Source: Leucobacter sp.
GTDB lineage: Bacteria > Actinomycetota > Actinomycetes > Actinomycetales > Microbacteriaceae
DNA: 25,844 bases
NCBI GenBank assembly: GCA_031178565.1
Contig: JAPSIU010000005.1
Span: 1-25,844, forward strand
Direction of reading: 5' to 3'
A program made the translations under genes and the position numbers. This document shows, piece after piece, positions 21,905 through 25,844 of this stretch (within the stretch, counting starts at the first letter, position 1; each line of letters starts with the position of its first letter). The notes beneath the pieces were generated by a model. It was given only the letters and a program-made list of their open reading frames with translations. It ran no database searches and was not told the origin of the DNA.

Positions 21905-23224
21905 ATGACGCACGATTCCACGACCATCAATACTCGCCCCCTGGGCGCCGCACCCGAGATGAGCACCTCGCTCAAACTCCGAGTACTCGGAGGCAGCCTG
22001 AGCGGCAGCACCATCGAGTGGTTCGAGTTCTTCCTCTACGCGAGCGCGGCGGCGCTGATCTTCGACAAGCAGTTCTTCCCGACCTCCGATCCGGTCGTCT
22101 CCCTGCTGCTGTCCTACCTGTCGCTCTCGCTCACCTTCTTCATCCGCCCGCTCGGCGGAGTGATCTTCTCCCACCTCGGCGATCGCATCGGCCGCAAGAA
22201 GACGCTCGTGATCACCCTCTGGCTCATGGGCATCGCGACGATGGCGATCGGCTTCCTGCCGACCTACGCCGCGATCGGCGTCTGGGCGCCGATCCTCCTG
22301 ATCCTCTGCCGACTCGTGCAGGGCATCGCCATCTCCGGCGAGTGGGGCGGCGCGCTGCTGCTGGCCTACGAGTACGCGCCGAAGAACCGCCGCGGACTGT
22401 TCGGAAGCGTTCCGGCCATGGGCGTCGCGATCGGCATGCTCCTCTCGACGCTCGCCATGGCGGGGCTCACCTCGCTGCCCGCGGCTCAGTTCGAGTCCTG
22501 GGGCTGGCGCGTCCCCTTCATCGCGAGCGTGCTGCTCGTCGTCATCGGGCTCTGGCTGCGCTCCGGCCTCGACGAGACCCCGGAGTTCCAGAAGGTCAAG
22601 GCCGAGGGGAGGACGGCGAAGCTGCCCATCGTCGATGTGTTCCGCGGCGAATGGCGCTCGGTGCTGGTCGCGGTCGGGGGCAAGGTCGTCGAGACCGCGC
22701 CCTTCTACATCTTCGCGACCTTCATCATCAGCTACGCGACCGGCTCGCTCGGCTTCGAGCGCACGACGGCGCTCACGGCGGTGAGCATCGCGGCCGCCGT
22801 CGCGATCCTCGGCATCCCCTTCGCCGGCCGCCTCGCGGATCGCTTCGGCCGCCGCCGCGTCTACCTGATCGCCGCGGCCGCGATGGGCCTGTTCGCCTTC
22901 CCGTACTTCGTCCTGCTCAACGCGGGGAGCGTCTGGGCCCTCGTGCTGGCGACCGTGGTCGCGATCGGCTGCATCTGGTCGGCCATCACCGCGACCTACG
23001 GCACGATCTCCGCGAGCCTCTTCAGCTCGGAGGTCCGCTACACCGGGATCACCCTCGGCCAGCAGATCGGCGCGGCCATCGCCGGCGGCACGGCGCCCCT
23101 CATCGCGACGCTGCTGCTCACCGAGTTCGACGGGTCGTGGATCCCGATCGCGATGTTCATCGTGATCTGCGCGGCGCTCTCGTTCATCTCGGTCTCGGCG
23201 GCGCGAAAACTCGCCGTGCACTGA
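21905..23224 (+). CDS. MHS-family major facilitator transporter
   Basis: The 439-residue protein has 12 predicted helices with metabolite:H+ symporter signatures. They are GSTIEWFEFFLYASAAAL near the N-terminus, RPLGGVIFSHLGDRIGRKKTL (helix 2-3 loop), QGIAISGEWGGALLLAYEYAP, and the second-half loop GRLADRFGRRRVYL. Members import organic acids, shikimate, alpha-ketoglutarate, proline/betaine and similar compounds with protons. It is divergent from the keto-acid-type lyase and convergent with the FCD regulator, so it probably imports the lyase substrate or its precursor. It is not a typical inositol transporter (those are sugar-porter family). A ribosome site (AAGGGA) lies rather far, about 10 bases, from ATG 21905. 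Confidence 0.9.
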   Translation: MTHDSTTINTRPLGAAPEMSTSLKLRVLGGSLSGSTIEWFEFFLYASAAALIFDKQFFPTSDPVVSLLLSYLSLSLTFFIRPLGGVIFSHLGDRIGRKKTLVITLWLMGIATMAIGFLPTYAAIGVWAPILLILCRLVQGIAISGEWGGALLLAYEYAPKNRRGLFGSVPAMGVAIGMLLSTLAMAGLTSLPAAQFESWGWRVPFIASVLLVVIGLWLRSGLDETPEFQKVKAEGRTAKLPIVDVFRGEWRSVLVAVGGKVVETAPFYIFATFIISYATGSLGFERTTALTAVSIAAAVAILGIPFAGRLADRFGRRRVYLIAAAAMGLFAFPYFVLLNAGSVWALVLATVVAIGCIWSAITATYGTISASLFSSEVRYTGITLGQQIGAAIAGGTAPLIATLLLTEFDGSWIPIAMFIVICAALSFISVSAARKLAVH

Positions 23225-23259
23225 GGCGCGTCTCCGCGACGGAGAGCAGGAGCACGGAT

Positions 23260-23299
23260 CCGCGCGGGTGGGTGAACCTCGGTTCACTCACCCGCGCGG
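23260..23299. terminator. Bidirectional terminator-like hairpin between convergent genes
   Basis: The arms 23260-23278 and 23281-23299 are inverted copies with a single mismatch, running from CCGCGCGGGTG to CACCCGCGCGG, around the sequence GAACCTCGGTTC. The stop codon of the FCD regulator (23284-23286) lies in the stem. There is no long T run, but the stem is very strong and serves the ends of both genes. Confidence 0.65.
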
Positions 23300-23958
23300 T
23301 CGTCTGCGGGCCCCCAGTCGGCCGTGACGTGCTCCAGGTGCTGCACCATGAGCGCGCCCACCCGCTCGCGATCGCCCGAGAGCAGCGCTTCGAGGATGGC
23401 GAAGTGCTCCTCGGCCGTGCGTCGCAGCTGCCCCGAGGAGTACATGGTGGTGAGCCGGCCCTGGCGGGTGTGATCGCGGAGGCCCTCGACCAGGGAGACG
23501 AGCCTCCGATTCCCCGCGATCTCCAGGAGCCCGAGGTGGAACCGCCTGTCGGCCTCGATGTAGGCGACGTAATCGGCGCGCTCCGCGGCGGCGACGATGT
23601 CGTGCGCGAGCGCGCGGAACTCGCTCTGCCGCTCGACGAGCTCAGGATCCCCGGCGATGTCCTGCATCGTCGGCACCTCGACGAGGACGCGGAGGTGGTG
23701 GACGTCGCTGCGATCCTGGTCGCTCATCGGCGTCACCCGGAAGCCGCGGTTCCGGATCGGCTCGAGCATGCCCTGGTCGACCAGCTTGAGGAGCGCCTCC
23801 CGCACGGGGCTGCTCGACACGCCGAGCTCCTGCGAGATCGTGGTGGCCGAGTAGAGTTCGCCGGCCTTCATCTCGCCGACGATGAGGCGCTTGCGGAGCA
23901 GCGAGACGATCTGATCGCGGAGGGTGCGCGACTCGACGAGTGATCCGTTGCCTGACAT
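23284..23958 (-). CDS. GntR-family regulator, FadR/FCD subfamily
   Basis: ATG 23958 is chosen for GGAGGG 6 bases upstream; the open frame upstream of it has no family features. The 224-residue product has a winged HTH (about 11-77, LRDQIVSLLRKRLIVGEM to PIRNRGFRVTP, with SSSPVREALLKL as recognition region). An all-helical FCD domain follows, whose likely metal ligands are in EADRRFHLGLL (Asp, His), EEHFAIL (His) and MVQHLEHV (His). FCD proteins sense carboxylic acids. The same 14-bp element occurs in its own promoter (23986-23999) and between the lyase and transporter genes, so it probably controls itself and that pair. Confidence 0.9.
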   Translation of the reverse strand: MSGNGSLVESRTLRDQIVSLLRKRLIVGEMKAGELYSATTISQELGVSSSPVREALLKLVDQGMLEPIRNRGFRVTPMSDQDRSDVHHLRVLVEVPTMQDIAGDPELVERQSEFRALAHDIVAAAERADYVAYIEADRRFHLGLLEIAGNRRLVSLVEGLRDHTRQGRLTTMYSSGQLRRTAEEHFAILEALLSGDRERVGALMVQHLEHVTADWGPADDRAGE

Positions 23959-23985
23959 CCGCTGCCCTCCATGCGCTACGTGCGA

Positions 23986-23999
23986 GTGTAGCGCACTAC
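23986..23999. promoter_or_regulatory. Candidate autoregulatory operator of the FCD regulator
   Basis: GTGTAGCGCACTAC is repeated exactly (inverted) at 21734-21747. With GCGCTACG (23973-23980) it forms a wider inverted repeat. It starts 28 bp before the start codon. On the minus strand it contains TACACT, a -10-like box, so binding would repress the gene. Confidence 0.65.
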
Positions 24000-24010
24000 C
24001 CGAGCGCCTC

Positions 24011-24205
24011 GCCCGGCGGCTCGACCGGCCCGACGGCGCATCACGCACGAGACCCACGTCCCAGGAGCACCGACTCACCGCAGAACATGCATGCTCCGCC
24101 GATTGCGTATGTGTTTCGTCGAATCGGTGCTCGGGGACGAACGACCCCCGGGCTACTCGGGGCGGGCCCGGCGGCTCGACCGGCGGCTTGGCCCGGGCTA
24201 CTCGG
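24011..24205. repeat. Two pairs of direct repeats in the spacer after the FAD oxidoreductase gene
   Basis: GCCCGGCGGCTCGACCGGC occurs at 24011-24029 and exactly again at 24165-24183. CCCGGGCTACTCGGG occurs at 24136-24150 and 24191-24205, the second copy containing the last codons and stop of the oxidoreductase. The 239-bp spacer 23959-24197 has no recognisable gene. The inverted words CCGGGC (24138-24143) and GCCCGG (24165-24170) could form a terminator-like hairpin for that gene. The repeats suggest past duplication of its 3' end. Confidence 0.55.
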
Positions 24206-25394
24206 GAAGCAGCCGCGTCGCCGCGCGCGCCAGGTGCGGGCCGGCGTTCCAGCCGACGAGTCCCGTGAGATCGTCCGCAGGGGTCGAGAGCTCGGTGAGC
24301 AGCCCGCCGCCCTCCAGCTCCGCGCTCTCCTCCTGCGCGTCCTCGACGCGCACGCCGCGGGCCGCGACGACCGCTCCGTACGCCATGAGCGTGAAGCCGG
24401 TGATCGGCGCGTACGCACCGGGATCCGCGCCCGAGCCGAGGTCGTGCAGCAGAGCCTTCGCCGCGTGGGCGCCCTGAGCGACCGCGGCGTCCCAGTGATC
24501 CAGGCGCAGACTCCCCCAGGCGAGTTCCGGAGCTGCCGCGCTTCCCGCGGCGTAGAGTCCGGGTCGCCCGGGCACGCGCAGGCGGTCGTCCACCGGGATC
24601 GGCCCCTCGAACCCGGTCCACTCCGTCGCCGGACGCGAACCGACGGCAACGACGACCGCGTCGGCTTCGATCGTGCTGCCCTCGTGACCGGTGCCCGCGA
24701 GCTCCACGACCGCCCTTCCGTCGCCGGATCCGGCCGCCCGGATCGAGCGGACCTCCGCCCCGAACCGCGCGTCGACCCGCTCCTCGTGCAGCGCCGCGAG
24801 GCGCGCGGAGACCTCGGACCCCAGCGCCGCTCGCAGCGGGAGCCCCGAGCGTCCGACGAGCACGACGCGCGCGCCCAGACCCGCGTAGTGACTCGCCACC
24901 TCGGCCCCGATGAAGCCGGAGCCCAGAACGACCAGCCTCGCGCCCTCGGGCTCGGGCAGCGCGCTCCGCAGCCGCTCGGCGTCTCGCACGCTGTGCACGG
25001 TGTGCAGCGGAACCGCGGGATCGACCTCGATCTCGTCGCCGAGCGCTCGGGGAACGCTGCCGCAGGCGAGCACGAGCGCGTCGCCGCTCAGCTCGCGTCC
25101 GTCGTCGAGGGTCACGGAGGGGGCCGCCGCTCCCAGGCGAACAGCGCGCGCGTCGACGATCTCGACTCCCGGCAGCGGGGGAAGGGCGATCTGCTCGCCC
25201 GTCAGCAGCCCCGGCAGCACACCGGTGTCGACCAACGTTCGATTGACGGCAGGGCCGCCCTCGCCGTTCACCAGCAGGATCCGCCCCTCGAAGCCCTCGC
25301 TGCGCAGGGTCCGGGCGCAGCTGTGCCCGGCTGCGCCCGATCCGACGATCACCACTTCCTGTTCGAGCTTCGCCATCCGCCGCACCTTTCTCAT
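24198..25394 (-). CDS. FAD/NAD(P)-dependent oxidoreductase (ferredoxin-reductase-like)
   Basis: The 398-residue flavoprotein has an FAD-binding GSGAAG loop (18-23), an NAD(P)H loop GSGFIGAEVASHYAGLGARVVLV (from 158), the VVVAVGSRPATEW segment and PGLYAAGSAAAPEL, where the family has the ATG-type flavin motif. The order resembles BphA4/rhodocoxin-type reductases, and RLDHWDAAVAQGAHAAKALL matches their EHWDNA region. The usual FWSDQYG-like segment afterwards is replaced by PITGFTLMAYG and the C-terminus is short, so partner and reaction are unknown. ATG 25394 (AAGG site) is used; ATG 25376 (MAKLEQE) is an alternative. It is divergent from copZ with a CsoR-type operator between, suggesting copper-linked expression. 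Confidence 0.85.
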   Translation of the reverse strand: MRKVRRMAKLEQEVVIVGSGAAGHSCARTLRSEGFEGRILLVNGEGGPAVNRTLVDTGVLPGLLTGEQIALPPLPGVEIVDARAVRLGAAAPSVTLDDGRELSGDALVLACGSVPRALGDEIEVDPAVPLHTVHSVRDAERLRSALPEPEGARLVVLGSGFIGAEVASHYAGLGARVVLVGRSGLPLRAALGSEVSARLAALHEERVDARFGAEVRSIRAAGSGDGRAVVELAGTGHEGSTIEADAVVVAVGSRPATEWTGFEGPIPVDDRLRVPGRPGLYAAGSAAAPELAWGSLRLDHWDAAVAQGAHAAKALLHDLGSGADPGAYAPITGFTLMAYGAVVAARGVRVEDAQEESAELEGGGLLTELSTPADDLTGLVGWNAGPHLARAATRLLPE

Positions 25395-25403
25395 GATCCA
25401 CCT

Positions 25404-25431
25404 TGCGCTATATACCCCCCCTGGGTATATT
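25404..25431 (+). promoter_or_regulatory. CsoR-type copper operator and copZ promoter
   Basis: ATATACCC-N5-GGGTATAT (25410-25430) is a perfect 8-bp inverted repeat with a C-rich core, typical of the operators of CsoR-family copper sensors. A possible -35 TTGCGC (25404-25409) and -10 TATATT (25426-25431) leave a 16-base spacer that the operator fills, so binding would block copZ transcription. The oxidoreductase start is 15 bp from the other side of the repeat. The regulator gene is not in the window. Confidence 0.75.
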
Positions 25432-25488
25432 GGTCACTGTAGCAGCACCGGGCGCAGGGCTCGGGCACGACAACATCAGGAGGCAACC

Positions 25489-25704
25489 ATGGCAACGACC
25501 GAGTATCAGGTGACCGGGATGACCTGCGGCCACTGCGAGGGCGCGATCCGCAGCGAGGTCGAGCAGATCGCCGGCGTCTCCGGCATCGAGGTCAGCGCCG
25601 CGAGCGGCCACCTCGCCGTGACCACCGACAGCGATTCGCCCGTCGACGACGCAGCGGTGCTCGCCGCGGTCGAAGAGGCCGGCTACGAAGCCCGCGTCGC
25701 CTGA
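25489..25704 (+). CDS. copZ: Copper chaperone, heavy-metal-associated (HMA) domain protein
   Basis: The 71-residue protein is a single ferredoxin-like HMA domain with the metal motif GMTCGHC (Cys13, Cys16) and C-terminal VEEAGYEARVA. CopZ proteins bind Cu(I) in the cytoplasm and pass it to a CopA-type P1B ATPase and to CsoR. ATG 25489 has a perfect AGGAGG 5 bases upstream. It lies after a CsoR-type operator and is followed 45 bp later by another gene in the same direction. The expected copper ATPase is not in the window and may lie further downstream. Confidence 0.93.
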   Translation: MATTEYQVTGMTCGHCEGAIRSEVEQIAGVSGIEVSAASGHLAVTTDSDSPVDDAAVLAAVEEAGYEARVA

Positions 25705-25705
25705 C

Positions 25706-25726
25706 CAGCAACAGCAACAACAACAA
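25706..25726 (+). repeat. CAR trinucleotide run between copZ and the next gene
   Basis: Seven consecutive CAG/CAA units follow the copZ stop by one base. It forms an unstructured, G-poor spacer in the mRNA before AGAGGA and ATG 25750, which may help translation of the next gene. Confidence 0.45.
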
Positions 25727-25749
25727 CTGAGCAGTCACCAGAGGACACC

Positions 25750-25844
25750 ATGAACACTCCCGCACGCCTCAGCCTGTACGGCCTCGGCCTCGTCGCAGCA
25801 TTCGGCGCGGCCTTCCTCGTCGCGGGAGCCGTGGTGCCCGATTC
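25750..25844 (+). CDS. Membrane-anchored or secreted protein of the copper locus (partial, 5' end only)
   Basis: ATG 25750 is preceded by AGAGGA at the right distance. The 31 visible residues read MNTPARLSLYGLGLVAAFGA followed by AFLVAGAVVPD, a single hydrophobic helix of about 20 residues, like a signal anchor. The frame is open to the window edge. Its position directly after copZ suggests a role in copper handling, but too little is present to name a family. Confidence 0.6.
   Translation, partial: MNTPARLSLYGLGLVAAFGAAFLVAGAVVPD

Noticed and set aside
23959..25401. N-terminal extension of the FCD regulator to a 705-residue protein
   Set aside because: The extra part runs antisense-like through the FAD oxidoreductase in another frame, and the regulator has its own GGAGGG site and HTH beginning at 23958.
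1..25844. CRISPR arrays, tRNA or rRNA genes, riboswitches
   Set aside because: No regularly spaced repeats of suitable length, no cloverleaf or rRNA sequence, and no riboswitch core that I could recognise by reading.

Overview
This is a high-GC window with dense genes, strong G/C third-position bias and long antisense open frames. The gene set points to a Gram-positive actinobacterium, probably Microbacteriaceae (Leucobacter- or Microbacterium-like): a Cgl0158-type aldolase in an iol operon, a class-E (LAxTG) sorting signal, an MshA-like glycosyltransferase, and an ISL3-type insertion sequence. The genus is an inference.

Layout. (1) 1-1847, minus strand: iolE and the 5' part of iolG. (2) 2121-3170: a decayed ISL3-family insertion sequence. 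(3) 3322-11944: an accessory block with a broken acyltransferase, a LuxR-type regulator, a 1347-residue sortase-anchored surface protein, and an MFS transporter that loses its C-terminus at a second ISL3 end (11866-11877). (4) 12112-18479, minus strand: iolD-iolB-iolA(mmsA)-iolJ-like-iolC, with a divergent GntR/UTRA regulator (18657-19415). (5) 19480-20703: an MshA-like GT4 glycosyltransferase. (6) 20754-23958: a catabolic module of a DapA/NAL-family lyase, an MHS-family transporter and an FCD-type GntR regulator. (7) 24198-25844: an FAD oxidoreductase divergent from copZ across a CsoR-type operator, then the start of a membrane protein.

Together the iol genes cover myo-inositol degradation from IolG (oxidation) through IolE, IolD, IolB, IolC and an aldolase to IolA/MmsA, which makes acetyl-CoA. 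No inositol transporter is visible. The repeated motif TTGTCCNN(A/T)CAA occurs upstream of iolE and twice in the iolC/gntR intergenic region, so the GntR protein probably controls both iol blocks. A 14-bp element (GTGTAGCGCACTAC) is shared by the lyase/transporter intergenic region and the promoter of the FCD regulator, defining a second small regulon.

The most notable structure is the accessory block. It separates iolD from iolE, starts with an ISL3 element and ends at a 12-bp ISL3 tip. The outer flanks are CGTTAAGA and CGTTAAGG, a 7/8 match of the 8-bp size that ISL3 elements duplicate. This suggests a roughly 9.8-kb composite-transposon-like insertion into an ancestrally continuous iol locus. 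Decay signs are present on both sides: frameshifts and an internal deletion in the transposase, a Trp-to-stop change in the acyltransferase, and loss of the last MFS helix.
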